Program-made: the position numbers and the translations under genes
Origin: Roseisolibacter agri
GTDB taxonomy: Bacteria > Gemmatimonadota > Gemmatimonadetes > Gemmatimonadales > Gemmatimonadaceae
Length of the DNA: 64,000 nucleotides
Reading direction: 5' to 3'
Assembly: GCF_030159095.1 (NCBI RefSeq)
Contig: NZ_BRXS01000005.1
Coordinates: forward strand, 558,001 to 622,000
Part shown: piece after piece, positions 41,592 through 49,798 of the stretch
How positions within the stretch are numbered: the stretch's first letter is position 1
Layout of the letters: each line of letters begins with the position of its first letter
Notes under the pieces: generated by a model
The model's input: the letters and a program-made list of their open reading frames with translations, nothing else
Database searches by the model: none
What the model was told of the DNA's origin: nothing

Positions 41592-43190
41592 TCAGTGCGC
41601 GTCCACCGCCGCCGCCGCGCCGCCGCGGTTCCGCCGCAGCAGGAACACCGCCGGGATCACGCACAGGAACGACAGCAGGATGAACAGCCACGAGTCGTTG
41701 TAGGCGAGCATCGCGGCCTGCTTCTGCAGCGTCCCGTCGAGCGCGGCGTAGGCGCGCTGCTGCGCGTCCATGAGCGAGGCGCCCTTCGCCTGGAAGCCCA
41801 TGACGAGCGCGCGGAAGCGCTCCTCGAACGCGGGGTTGCCGGCGTAGTAGTTCTGCACGAGGTCCACGCGGTGCAGCTGCGTGTGCCGCGTGAGGTACGT
41901 CCCCAGCACCGCGATGCCGAACGAGCCGCCGAGCTGGCGCGACAGGTTGATGAGCCCCGACGCCTGCTGCGCCTCGTGCGGCTTGAGGCTCCCGAACGCG
42001 ACGTTGTTGATGGGCGTGAACAGCAGCCCCAGCGCCGCGCCGCGGATGATCAGCGCGTGGCGCGCGTCCACCTCTCCGGCGGCGACCGTCAGGTGCCCGA
42101 GGTCCCACATCGACCAGAGCATCAGCGCCATGCCGATCAGGATCAGCACGCGCGCGTCGGCCTTGGGCTTCGCGCCGTTGAGCAGGAAGCCGCACACCAC
42201 CGCCACCGCCGCCGTCGCGAGGCCGCCCGGCAGCATCGCGAGCCCGGTCTCCGTCGGCGTGAACCCGAGCACGCTCTGCGTGAAGAGCGGGAAGAGGATC
42301 GCGCCGCCGAACAGGCCGAAGCCGAGGATGACGAACAGCAGGATCGACGCGGCGAGGTTCCGGTTCTTCAGCACGCGCAGCTGGATCACCGGGTGCGTGT
42401 TGCGCGGCGACAGCTGCCACCAGAGCAGCCCGAGCAGCGACACCGCCGCGACGATCGACAGGTTCACGATGAGCTGGTCGGAGAACCAGTCGTGCGCGTT
42501 CCCCTCCTCCAGCACGTACTGCAGCGAGCCGACGCCCGCGATCAGCAGCGCGATGCCGAGCCAGTCCACCGGGCCGGTGCGGCGCTGGTGCTCCGGCGGG
42601 TCGTGCAGGAAGGTCGTCACCAGGAACGCCGAGACGATCCCGATCGGCACGTTGATGAAGAAGCACCACGCCCACGCGTAGTTGTCGGTGATCCACCCGC
42701 CGAGCGTGGGGCCGATCGTGGGCGCGACGATGATGCCGAGCAGGAAGATCGCCTGGACGATGCCCTGCTCCTCCTTCGGGAAGATCTGGCGCAGCGTCGC
42801 CTGCGCGGTGGAGAGCAGCGCCGCGCCGCCCGCGCCCTGCAGCAGCCGCCACGCCACCAGCTCGCCGAGGCTGCTGGCGGTGCCGCACAGGAACGACGCG
42901 ACGATGAACAGCACGATCGAGAACGTCAGGTAGCGCTTGCGCCCGAACGTCTCGGTGAAGAACGCGGTCATCGGCAGCACGACGACGTTCGCCAGGATGT
43001 ACGACGTGCTCACCCAGGCGATCTCGGTCGACGTGGCGCCGAGGTTCCCGGCCATCTGCGGCAGCGCGACGTTGATGATGGTGGTGTCGAGCACCTCCAT
43101 CACCGCGGCCGTGATCAGGCCGAGCAGGATCAGCCAGCGGTACTTCTCGATGCCCTCCGCGTGCGCGGAGGGCGGGACGGCGGTAGCCAT
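41592..43190 (-). CDS. emrB: DHA2-family (EmrB/QacA-type) drug efflux permease
   Basis: Inner-membrane major-facilitator transporter of 532 residues with about 14 helices. The DHA2 motif LDTTIINVALPQMAGN lies in TM1. Motif A follows (FFTETFGRKRYLTFSIVLF), and motif C appears as GIIVAPTIGPTLGGWITDNY. The antiporter uses proton energy to expel drugs or metabolites. It lies 25 bp after the membrane-fusion gene and is the last gene of a tetR-tolC-hlyD-emrB operon, which together should form a tripartite pump spanning both membranes like E. coli EmrAB-TolC. Confidence 0.94.
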   Translation of the reverse strand: MATAVPPSAHAEGIEKYRWLILLGLITAAVMEVLDTTIINVALPQMAGNLGATSTEIAWVSTSYILANVVVLPMTAFFTETFGRKRYLTFSIVLFIVASFLCGTASSLGELVAWRLLQGAGGAALLSTAQATLRQIFPKEEQGIVQAIFLLGIIVAPTIGPTLGGWITDNYAWAWCFFINVPIGIVSAFLVTTFLHDPPEHQRRTGPVDWLGIALLIAGVGSLQYVLEEGNAHDWFSDQLIVNLSIVAAVSLLGLLWWQLSPRNTHPVIQLRVLKNRNLAASILLFVILGFGLFGGAILFPLFTQSVLGFTPTETGLAMLPGGLATAAVAVVCGFLLNGAKPKADARVLILIGMALMLWSMWDLGHLTVAAGEVDARHALIIRGAALGLLFTPINNVAFGSLKPHEAQQASGLINLSRQLGGSFGIAVLGTYLTRHTQLHRVDLVQNYYAGNPAFEERFRALVMGFQAKGASLMDAQQRAYAALDGTLQKQAAMLAYNDSWLFILLSFLCVIPAVFLLRRNRGGAAAAVDAH

Positions 43191-43215
43191 GATGCGTGGC
43201 GCGTCAGCCGTTGAC

Positions 43216-44454
43216 TCAGCGCGTGCGGGCGTGCGCGATGACGCTCATGCCCGGGCGCAGCGGCCGCTCGGCGCCGAGGCCGCGCGTCACCTTGATGCGC
43301 ACCGGCACGCGCTGCACGACCTTGGTGAAGTTGCCCGTCGCGTTGTCGGGCGGCAGCAGCGCGAAGCGCGCGCCGGTGGCCGAGCCGATGCTCTCGACGA
43401 CGCCCTCGACCTTCGCGCCCTCGTAGGCGTCGACGTCGATCTCCACCGGCTGCCCGACGCGCAGGCCGCGCAGCTGCGTCTCCTTGTAGTTGGCCGTCAC
43501 CCACACGCCCGTGTCGGCGACGATCGACATCAGCGTCTGACCCGGCTGCACGAGCTGCCCGACCTCGACGGTCTTCTTGGAGACGTGGCCCGACGCGGGC
43601 GCCGTGACCTTCGTGTACGAGAGCTGCAGCGCGGCGTTCTCGCGCTGCGCCTGCGCGCCCGCGAGGCGCGCGCGCGCCAGCCGCACGCCAGCCTGCGCGT
43701 TCTCGACGCCCGCGCCGGTGGCCGTGGTCTGCCGCTGCGTGGCCGCGAGCTGCGCGCGCGCGACCGCGACGGCGGCGCGCGCCGCGTCGAGGCTCTGCTG
43801 CGACACGATCTGCTGCGCCGCGAGCTCCTGGTAGCGGCGGAAGTCGCTCTCGGCGCGCGCGAGCGTCGCCCGCGCGGCCTCCACCTGCGCGCGGCCCGCG
43901 GCGGTCTGGCTGGACGCGGTCTGCACCTGCGCCTCGGCCTGACCGACCTGGCCGCCGGTGCCGGCCGTCGCTTGCGCGGCGGCCAGGTCGGCCTCCGCCT
44001 GCGACAGGCGCACGCGGTACTCGGCGTCGTCGATCTGCACCAGCGGCGCGCCGCCGGCGACGGTCTGGTTCTCGACCACGTTGACGGCGCTCACGTAGCC
44101 GCCGACCTTCGCGATCACCGGCACGATGTGGCCGTCGACCTGCGCGTTGTCGGTGGACTCGTGCGCCTGCGCGTACATCCACTGCTTGCCGCCCCACGCC
44201 GCGCCCGCGAGCACGAGCACGGCGACGACGGGCAGCACGACGTTGCGACGCGAGCCCTTCGCAGGGGCCGCCGGGGCGGCGGGCGCGGCGGCGGGTGGCA
44301 GCGGCGCGATCGGCGTGGGCTCCTCGCGGCGTGGCGACTGGGCGGTGGCGGCGGACATGCGGATCTCCGGACGGAAAGCGGCGGCGGGCGCGGACGGCGA
44401 CCCGGACGTGGGGGAGGGCGAATCGGGATGCGGGCGCGTCATCTCGCGGCTCAT
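43216..44454 (-). CDS. emrA: HlyD/EmrA-family efflux periplasmic adaptor
   Basis: Membrane-fusion protein of 412 residues linking the inner-membrane pump to TolC. After a Pro/Ala-rich cytoplasmic tail comes one helix (about 70-90; VVLPVVAVLVLAGAAWGGKQ). The first half-lipoyl domain (VDGHIVPVIAKVGGYVSAVN) and a long alpha-helical hairpin follow (about 140-270; heptads rich in Ala, Gln and Arg). The second half-lipoyl domain (KVTAPASGHVSKKTVEVGQL) and a beta-barrel domain (WVTANYKETQLRGLRVGQPV) complete it. The ATG at 44454 overlaps the tolC stop as ATGA (44451-44454), which favours this start over in-frame ATGs at 44442 and 44358. The next gene is the DHA2 permease. Confidence 0.93.
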   Translation of the reverse strand: MSREMTRPHPDSPSPTSGSPSAPAAAFRPEIRMSAATAQSPRREEPTPIAPLPPAAAPAAPAAPAKGSRRNVVLPVVAVLVLAGAAWGGKQWMYAQAHESTDNAQVDGHIVPVIAKVGGYVSAVNVVENQTVAGGAPLVQIDDAEYRVRLSQAEADLAAAQATAGTGGQVGQAEAQVQTASSQTAAGRAQVEAARATLARAESDFRRYQELAAQQIVSQQSLDAARAAVAVARAQLAATQRQTTATGAGVENAQAGVRLARARLAGAQAQRENAALQLSYTKVTAPASGHVSKKTVEVGQLVQPGQTLMSIVADTGVWVTANYKETQLRGLRVGQPVEIDVDAYEGAKVEGVVESIGSATGARFALLPPDNATGNFTKVVQRVPVRIKVTRGLGAERPLRPGMSVIAHARTR

Positions 44455-45827
44455 GGCAGCTGGGTGACGGCGCCCTGCGCGCGGGCCAGCGCGACGCGCG
44501 CGGACTGGTACAGCGACAGCGCATCGACGTACGCAGTGCGTGCGCCGGTGAGGCTCTGCGACGCCGTGACCACGTCCGCGTTGCCGGCGACGCCGGCGCG
44601 GAAGCGGTCGCGCGCCTGCGACACCTCGAGCTCGGCCAGCTGCAGCCGCTCGCGCGCCGCGACGAGCTGCTCGCGCGCGCCGCGCAGGTCGAGCAGCGCG
44701 CCGCGCACCTCGACGGCGGCCTGCGCCTGCAGGTCGCGGCGGCGCAGCTCGGCCTCGTCGGCCTGCGCGCGCGTCTCCTCCACGCGCGCGCCGCGGCGGA
44801 AGCCGTCGAACACGGGGACCGACACCTGCAGCCCCCACGTGTACGTGCCGAGCAGGTGGTTCGCCGTGCGGCCGGTCGCGCCGCCGTCGGCGAAGGCGCC
44901 CACCGTGGGCAGCGCCTCCGCGCGCACGGCGGTGATCTGGCGCTGCGCCGCCTCCACCTGCCGCTCGGCGGCGCGCAGGTCGGGGCGCTGCGCGAGCGCG
45001 CGCGATACCGCGGTGGCGTCGTCGGGGAGCGTCTCGTCGACCGGGAGCGTCGTGAGCGCGTCGGTCAGGCGGATCGCCGCATCGAGCGGCAGGTCGAGCG
45101 CGCGCAGCAGCTCCAGGCGCGTGCGGTCACGCTCGTTGCGCGCGGCGATGAGCTGCGCGCGCGTGCCGGCCAGCTGCGCGCGGGCGCGCGTCACGTCGAG
45201 CGCGACGCCCGTGCCGGCGCGCAGCTGCTGATCGGCGATCGACACCAGCTCCGCCGCCAGCGTCGAGTCGGCGCGGCGGTTCTCCACCTGCGCCTCGGCG
45301 CGCTGCACACGCAGGTACGACGTGGCGGCGACGGCGGCGGCCTGCTCGGCCTGCGCGCCGGCGTCGGCGCGCGTGGCGTCGGCCTGCCCGCGCGCGGCGC
45401 GCACGCGCTCCACCGCGCTCAGGTCCAGCAGCGGCGCGGCCACGCGGGCGCGCAGGTCGAGCACCTGGATCGGGCCCATGATCTGCCCGTTCGGGTCGAA
45501 CACCGGCGGGTTCGGCTGCCCCGTCACCGGATTGGTGCCGGTGGGGAAGTCGATGCCCAGCGTCGCCGTGTTGAAGGTGCGCGTGTTGTCGCTCGCGGCG
45601 CCCGTCACGTTCGGCAGCAGGTCGGCGCGGCGCTGCGTCACGCGCGCGTCGGCCTGGCGGGCGCGCAGCAGCGCGGCCTGCGCGGGCGCGCTGCGGACCG
45701 CCGCCAGCCGCGCGGCCTGGCCGAGCGTGAGCTGCGTGTCGGGACGGACGGGCGCGGGCGTCTGCGCGGGCAGCGCGGGAGCCGCGACCGCGAGGAGCGC
45801 GGCGAGGACGGGAAGGCGGGCGCTCAT
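44451..45827 (-). CDS. tolC: TolC-family outer-membrane efflux protein
   Basis: This 458-residue outer-membrane channel for the tripartite pump has a signal peptide (LPVLAALLAVAAPALPAQ). Two internally similar halves each carry long helices, typical of OEP proteins: DTQLTLGQAARLAAVRSAP with LRARQADARVTQRRADLLP in the first, and QRPDLRAAERQVEAAQRQIT with VRAEALPTVGAFADGG in the second. Each half ends in SYLRVQRAEAQVENRRADST- and LQLAELEVSQARDRFRAGVA-type helices. The start at 45827 overlaps the tetR stop as ATGA, and its stop overlaps the hlyD start in the same way. These couplings argue for a matched stoichiometry within the operon. Confidence 0.94.
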   Translation of the reverse strand: MSARLPVLAALLAVAAPALPAQTPAPVRPDTQLTLGQAARLAAVRSAPAQAALLRARQADARVTQRRADLLPNVTGAASDNTRTFNTATLGIDFPTGTNPVTGQPNPPVFDPNGQIMGPIQVLDLRARVAAPLLDLSAVERVRAARGQADATRADAGAQAEQAAAVAATSYLRVQRAEAQVENRRADSTLAAELVSIADQQLRAGTGVALDVTRARAQLAGTRAQLIAARNERDRTRLELLRALDLPLDAAIRLTDALTTLPVDETLPDDATAVSRALAQRPDLRAAERQVEAAQRQITAVRAEALPTVGAFADGGATGRTANHLLGTYTWGLQVSVPVFDGFRRGARVEETRAQADEAELRRRDLQAQAAVEVRGALLDLRGAREQLVAARERLQLAELEVSQARDRFRAGVAGNADVVTASQSLTGARTAYVDALSLYQSARVALARAQGAVTQLP

Positions 45828-46486
45828 CGGATCGCCTCGCACTTGGCGTCGGGGCGCAGGGCGTGGAAGACGAACTGGCAGACCTGGTCGCGCGTCGTGG
45901 CGGCGGAGGCGCCAGCGCGCTGCTCGGGCGGGAGCGCCTTGGTGGCCCACATCGCCTGCGCGATCAGCAGCGAGGCGATCATGCGCGTCGCGACGGCCGG
46001 ATCGACCGGACGGAAGACGCCCTCGGCCACGCCGCGCGTGATCACGTCGCCGACGATGCGATGGGCGCGCGCCGGGACCTCGCGGATGTAGAAGTCGGCC
46101 AGGTCGGGGAAGCGGTGCAGCTCGCCGACCACCAGCCGGTAGACCGTCTGGAACTCGGGGGTGCAGACGAACTCCCACCAGCCGGCCATGAAGGTGCGCA
46201 GCAGCTCGGCCGGCCCGGTGGCGGCCGCGTCGGCGAGCTCGCGCTCGGCCTGATCGAGGCGGGCCACGATGGTGCGGCGGACGACCTCCCGGAACAGCTC
46301 TTCCTTGTTCGGGAAGTAGAGGTAGATGGTTCCCTTGGCGACGCCGGCGCGCTGGGCGATGTCGTCCAGGCGGGCGCCGGCGAGGCCGTGCTCCCCGAAG
46401 GCGGCGAGCGCCGCCTCGACGATCTGCGCGGGGCGCTCGTCGGGGGCGCGGCGTCGGCCGGAGTCGAGCGGCGGTCGGACGGTCAT
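45824..46486 (-). CDS. TetR-family transcriptional repressor of the efflux operon
   Basis: This 220-residue regulator has the N-terminal helix-turn-helix clearly visible (IVEAALAAFGEHGLAGARLD, DIAQRAGVAKGTIYLYFPNK) and the usual TIYLYFPNKEELF recognition-helix end. The C-terminal ligand-binding part includes LLRTFMAGWWEFVCTPEFQ. It is first in the efflux operon and overlaps tolC by 4 bp. Two copies of an ACTGAC...GTCAGT palindrome lie at 46494 and 46570. With the ATG at 46486 the near operator is just upstream; an ATG at 46510 would put that operator inside the coding region. I prefer 46486 but cannot exclude the longer form. Ligand-induced derepression of its own operon is the expected mode. 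Confidence 0.9.
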   Translation of the reverse strand: MTVRPPLDSGRRRAPDERPAQIVEAALAAFGEHGLAGARLDDIAQRAGVAKGTIYLYFPNKEELFREVVRRTIVARLDQAERELADAAATGPAELLRTFMAGWWEFVCTPEFQTVYRLVVGELHRFPDLADFYIREVPARAHRIVGDVITRGVAEGVFRPVDPAVATRMIASLLIAQAMWATKALPPEQRAGASAATTRDQVCQFVFHALRPDAKCEAIR

Positions 46487-46493
46487 ATGTGCA

Positions 46494-46507
46494 ACTGACT
46501 GGTCAGT
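46494..46507. promoter_or_regulatory. TetR operator, proximal copy
   Basis: ACTGACTGGTCAGT, a 14-nt palindrome with one central mismatched pair, lies 8 bp before the chosen tetR start. It matches the distal copy in 13 of 14 positions, which is typical of TetR-family autorepression sites. Confidence 0.75.
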
Positions 46508-46569
46508 CATCATCTCGGGTCGAGAAAGGGCGCCGAGGCGCCCGGACGTGCATGGTCGGTCGTGTGGTG

Positions 46570-46583
46570 ACTGACCGGTCAGT
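46570..46583. promoter_or_regulatory. TetR operator, distal copy
   Basis: ACTGACCGGTCAGT is a perfect 14-nt palindrome 76 bp (start to start) from the proximal copy and 84 bp before the chosen tetR ATG. The pair brackets the probable promoter, which suggests cooperative repression. Confidence 0.8.
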
Positions 46584-46637
46584 AAAGCTAGCGGCTCAGG
46601 GGCGCGATGCAAGCGGGCCCCGGCACGCCCGGAACGA

Positions 46638-46674
46638 CGACGCCCCCGCCAGCGCAGCGCTGGCGGGGGCGTCG
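46638..46674 (-). terminator. Hairpin terminator after the polX-to-57-aa-gene operon
   Basis: CGACGCCCCCGCCAGCGC pairs with GCGCTGGCGGGGGCGTCG, an 18-bp stem interrupted by one central base. It lies 36 bp past the stop of the 57-residue gene. The minus-strand flank reads TCGTTCC, so the U content is weak; its stability and position still suggest an operon end. Confidence 0.65.
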
Positions 46675-46709
46675 CGACGGACGGGGGAACCGGTCCGCCT
46701 ACGCGCGTC

Positions 46710-46883
46710 CTACTTGTGCGCCTCGACGGCGGCGCCCTTCTCGGCCGCGCCGTGTCCGGCGTAGCGGGCGTTGGTGAACTGCACCATCCCGTACATGAAG
46801 GCGCCGAGGAGGATCATGCCGACGAACAGGCCGACGAACGCCGGACCCTTGTCCTGGCTCACGTCGTGGTGGGAAGCGGACAT
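46710..46883 (-). CDS. 57-residue single-helix membrane protein
   Basis: This short frame (ATG at 46883, stop TAG at 46710) encodes 57 residues with a charged N-terminus (SASHHDVSQDKGP), one clear transmembrane helix (AFVGLFVGMILLGAFMYG, about residues 15-33) and a polar tail (ARYAGHGAAEKGAAVEAHK). Codon use matches neighbouring genes, and the frame lies between the cyclophilin gene (37 bp upstream) and a hairpin terminator. No homologous family comes to mind. A small membrane subunit or regulator is likely; a start at an internal Met is possible but less suitable. Confidence 0.7.
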   Translation of the reverse strand: MSASHHDVSQDKGPAFVGLFVGMILLGAFMYGMVQFTNARYAGHGAAEKGAAVEAHK

Positions 46884-46920
46884 GGCGGTGGAAGCGGTGG
46901 AGACAGAGGGGACGGCGCGG

Positions 46921-47382
46921 TCAGGCGACGCGCACGGAGGTCATGGTGTCGTTCTGCACGATCTTCTTCACCACGTCGAGCCCCTCGACGACCTTCCCGA
47001 AGACGGTGTGGACGCCGTTCAGGTGCCGCGTGTTGCGCTCGCTGAGCACGATGAAGAACTGGCTGCCGCCCGTGTTCGGGCCGGCGTGCGCCATCGACAG
47101 CGCGCCCTCCTCGTGCTTGTGCGGGTTGCCCACCAGCTCGTCGGGGATCGTGTAGCCCGGGCCGCCCGTGCCGACGGGGCCCTTGGCGTGCTCCCCGCCC
47201 TTGGTGTACGGGTCGCCGCCCTGGATCACGAACTCCGGGATCACGCGGTGGAACTTCACCCCGTCGTAGAAGCCGTCGTTGGCGAGCTTCTCGAAGTTGG
47301 CGACGGTCTTGGGCGCCTCGGCCTCGTAGAGCTCGGCGACGATGGTGCCCTTGTTGGTCTCGAAGGTGGCGCGCTTGGTCAT
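46921..47382 (-). CDS. ppiB: Cyclophilin-type peptidyl-prolyl cis-trans isomerase
   Basis: This 153-residue isomerase catalyses proline cis-trans conversion in folding proteins. All cyclophilin core motifs are present: [14 protein letters not shown] (the catalytic Arg with Phe), [20 protein letters not shown] (Met, Ala, Gln and Phe of the active site) and [14 protein letters not shown]. No signal peptide, so it is cytoplasmic. It starts 25 bp after the glycosyltransferase stop and is followed by the 57-residue gene. Confidence 0.95.
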   Translation of the reverse strand: MTKRATFETNKGTIVAELYEAEAPKTVANFEKLANDGFYDGVKFHRVIPEFVIQGGDPYTKGGEHAKGPVGTGGPGYTIPDELVGNPHKHEEGALSMAHAGPNTGGSQFFIVLSERNTRHLNGVHTVFGKVVEGLDVVKKIVQNDTMTSVRVA

Positions 47383-47407
47383 GTGGGCTGGTGAAGGACG
47401 TCCAAAG

Positions 47408-48229
47408 CTAATCCGCCCGCCCCGCAGGCAGGTAGCGGTCCAGCCCCTCCGCCGCGCGGCTGGCCCCCGTGCGCACGATCGCCTCGTACAGCTGGTGGTT
47501 GCCGTCGAGCGCGGCGCGCGCCCGCTCGTCGTGCCACAGGTGGAAGACGATCCCGCCGAACTTGAGGAGCCGGCGGGCGAGCCCCGCGGCCAGCATGCGC
47601 GCCGTGAACTCGCTGTCCTCGCGGCCCCAGCCCACGAACTGCTCGTTGAAGCCGTTCACGCGCACCGCGTCCGCGCGCCAGTACGCCATGTTGCAGCCGC
47701 GCGTGCCGCGCAGCGGATCGGCGTTGGGCGGCACGAGGCGCGACAGCAGCGGCAGCGACAGCGCGTAGTGGCGGTTGCGCAGCCCGCGGTCGAACGCGCC
47801 GAAGCGCGTGTCGCCGGCCGCCAGCGCGCGCGCCGAGCGGGCCTGGTCGACGAGCACGCGGCTCCCCTGCACGAAGGTGCCGGGCCGCGCGAACGCGACG
47901 TGCGACGCCACGAAGCCCGGGTGCAGCACGCAGTCGCCGTCGACCATCAGCACGTAGTCGCCGGTGGCGCGGGCCAGCGCGCGGTTGCGGATGGCCGAGA
48001 GGCGGAAGCCCTCGTCGGGATGCCACACGTGCACGAGCGGCACGCCGGCGTCGGCGAAGCGCGGCACGAGCGAGGCGACGAGCGCCGCGGTGTCGTCGCG
48101 CGAGCCGTCGTCCGCCACCAGCACCTCGGTGGGCCGCTGCCGCTGCGCGAGCGCGGAGCGCAGCACGAGCGCGAGCGCCGCCGGCCAGTTGTACGTCGAG
48201 ACGAGCAGCGACGTCGTCGGCGCCGTCAT
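47408..48229 (-). CDS. Family 2 glycosyltransferase
   Basis: This 273-residue GT-A-fold glycosyltransferase has the nucleotide-sugar site at the N-terminus ([31 protein letters not shown]). The metal-binding D-x-D motif appears as [29 protein letters not shown] is the catalytic-base region. The pattern [20 protein letters not shown] resembles the galactosyltransferase-like C-terminal section of chondroitin synthase-type GT2 enzymes. No membrane helix is present. It is a paralogue of the next gene upstream, with the same motifs in the same order, and is 7 bp from it. Probable role: capsule, LPS or exopolysaccharide assembly. Confidence 0.9.
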   Translation of the reverse strand: MTAPTTSLLVSTYNWPAALALVLRSALAQRQRPTEVLVADDGSRDDTAALVASLVPRFADAGVPLVHVWHPDEGFRLSAIRNRALARATGDYVLMVDGDCVLHPGFVASHVAFARPGTFVQGSRVLVDQARSARALAAGDTRFGAFDRGLRNRHYALSLPLLSRLVPPNADPLRGTRGCNMAYWRADAVRVNGFNEQFVGWGREDSEFTARMLAAGLARRLLKFGGIVFHLWHDERARAALDGNHQLYEAIVRTGASRAAEGLDRYLPAGRAD

Positions 48230-48236
48230 GCCGCGC

Positions 48237-49094
48237 TCACGGCGTGGGATCGACGCGGGGCGCGCGCACGTCGAGGTGCGCCTCGAGGTGCGCCTCGAGG
48301 TGCGCGTCGAGCCCGCGCGCGCAGCGCACCACGCGCCCCGCGACGATCTCGTGCAGCGCGCGCTCCTGCTCGGGCACCGCGTGCCGCGAGCACTCCGGGT
48401 GCCACAGGTGGTAGCCGACGCCCGCGAACTTCAGCTTGCGGCGCACCAGCCCCGCGTTGAGCAGCCGCGCGGCGAACTCGCTGTCCTCGCGCCCCCACCC
48501 CTCGAACTCCTCGTTCCACCCGTTCACGCGCAGCGCGTCGTCGCGCCAGAAGGCGAAGTTGACGCCGCGCGTGCCGCGCAGGTGCTCCTGCGACGTCGGC
48601 ACGAGGGCCGAGAGCCACGGCAGGTGCAGCGCGTTGACGCGGTTCTTGAGGCCCGCGTCGAGCGCGTGGAAGCGCGTCTCGCGCCGCGCGATCGCCTCGC
48701 GCGTGCGCTCGGGGCGCACGAGCACGCGGCTCCCCTGCACGAACGAGCCGCGCCGCGCGAACGCCGCGTGCGACGCCAGGAACGCGGGGTGGAGGATCAG
48801 GTCCTGGTCGATCTGCACGACGTAGTCGCCGGTGGCGCGCGCCAGCGCCGCGTTGAGGATGCGCGCCTTGCGGAAGCCCGCGTCCTCCTGCCAGACGTGC
48901 AGCAGCGCGATGCCGCGCGCGGCGAACGCCGGCACCAGCCCGCGCACCATCGCGCCCGTCTCCTCGCGCGAGCCGTCGTCGGCGACGACGAGCTGCGACG
49001 GCGCCAGCTGCTGGGCGAGCGCGGAGAGGAGCACCAGCTCCAGCGCCTCGGGCCAGTTGTACGTCGAGACCAGCAGCGTCGTCGCGGGGACCAT
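48237..49094 (-). CDS. Family 2 glycosyltransferase, paralogue with AHLE tail repeats
   Basis: This 285-residue GT2 enzyme parallels its downstream neighbour: [36 protein letters not shown], the D-x-D motif YVVQIDQDLILHPAFL, NFAFWRDDALRVNGWNEEF and [17 protein letters not shown]. Similarity across the full length points to a tandem duplication. The C-terminus carries a 4-residue repeat (AHLE AHLE AHLD) encoded by three 12-bp tandem copies at 48271-48306, a mark absent from the paralogue. It starts 14 bp after nth and ends 7 bp before the next GT gene. Acceptor and donor sugars are unknown. Confidence 0.9.
   Translation of the reverse strand: MVPATTLLVSTYNWPEALELVLLSALAQQLAPSQLVVADDGSREETGAMVRGLVPAFAARGIALLHVWQEDAGFRKARILNAALARATGDYVVQIDQDLILHPAFLASHAAFARRGSFVQGSRVLVRPERTREAIARRETRFHALDAGLKNRVNALHLPWLSALVPTSQEHLRGTRGVNFAFWRDDALRVNGWNEEFEGWGREDSEFAARLLNAGLVRRKLKFAGVGYHLWHPECSRHAVPEQERALHEIVAGRVVRCARGLDAHLEAHLEAHLDVRAPRVDPTP
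48271..48306 (-). repeat. 12-bp tandem repeat inside the glycosyltransferase gene
   Basis: Three copies of TCGAGGTGCGCC (the last ends in G) lie head to tail near the 3' end of the coding region. Because 12 is a multiple of three they add AHLE units without breaking the frame. Copy number may vary by slipped replication. Confidence 0.8.
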
Positions 49095-49108
49095 GCGCGG
49101 GCTCCCGG

Positions 49109-49798
49109 TCAGCCGGTGCCCGCCGACGGACAGCGCGCCGCCAGCGCGCAGTCGCCGCAGCGGGGCTTCCGCGCGTCGCACACGCGGCGCCCGTGGAAGA
49201 TCAGCAGGTGCGAGAGCATCGCCCACGACTCGCGCGGGAAGAGCGGCATCAGCGCCTGCTCGACCTTCACCGGATCGCTCTCCTTCGTCAGCCCGAGGCG
49301 CTGGCTGAGCCGCTGCACGTGCGTGTCGACGGTCACGCCCTCGTTGATGCCGTACGCGTTGCCGAGGATGACGTTCGCGGTCTTGCGGCCGACGCCGGGG
49401 AGCACGCGCAGCGCGTCCATGGTCGCCGGCACCTGCCCGTCGTGGTCGGCCACCAGCGCCCGCGCCATCGCGATCAGGTTCTTCGCCTTGTTGCGGAAGA
49501 AGCCCGTGGACTTCACCAGCTCCTCGACGTCCTCCTGGCGCGCGTCGGCCAGGGCGCGCGCATCGGGATACCGCGCGAACAGCGCCGGCGTCACCAGGTT
49601 CACGCGCTTGTCGGTGCACTGCGCGCTGAGGATGGTCGCGCACAGCAGCTCGAACGCGTCGCGGTGATCGAGCTCGCAGTGCGCGTCGGGGTGCAGCTCC
49701 GCCAGCCCCGCGTAGACGGCGGTGGCGTGCGCGGGGAGGTCGCGCTTGAGGATCGCCTTGCGGCGGGGCGCGCGCGGCGCGGGCGCGTCAGCCGGCAC
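49109..49798 (-). CDS. nth: Endonuclease III (DNA glycosylase/AP lyase)
   Basis: This 229-residue base-excision-repair enzyme removes oxidised pyrimidines and cleaves abasic sites. The helix-hairpin-helix with the catalytic Lys is intact ([13 protein letters not shown]), and the catalytic Asp follows ([13 protein letters not shown]). The four [4Fe-4S] ligands are at the C-terminus ([17 protein letters not shown], spacing C-x6-C-x2-C-x5-C). [15 protein letters not shown] is another family block. The ATG at 49798 overlaps the polX stop by 11 bp, so the two repair genes are coupled. Confidence 0.96.
   Translation of the reverse strand: MPADAPAPRAPRRKAILKRDLPAHATAVYAGLAELHPDAHCELDHRDAFELLCATILSAQCTDKRVNLVTPALFARYPDARALADARQEDVEELVKSTGFFRNKAKNLIAMARALVADHDGQVPATMDALRVLPGVGRKTANVILGNAYGINEGVTVDTHVQRLSQRLGLTKESDPVKVEQALMPLFPRESWAMLSHLLIFHGRRVCDARKPRCGDCALAARCPSAGTG

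Noticed and set aside
46487-46612. TetR starts at 46510 or 46612
   Set aside because: 46510 puts the proximal operator inside the coding region, and 46612 lies beyond both operators; 46486 keeps both operators upstream, although 46510 is not excluded.
48271-48306. CRISPR or minisatellite array
   Set aside because: Only three 12-bp units without spacers, in frame inside a glycosyltransferase gene.
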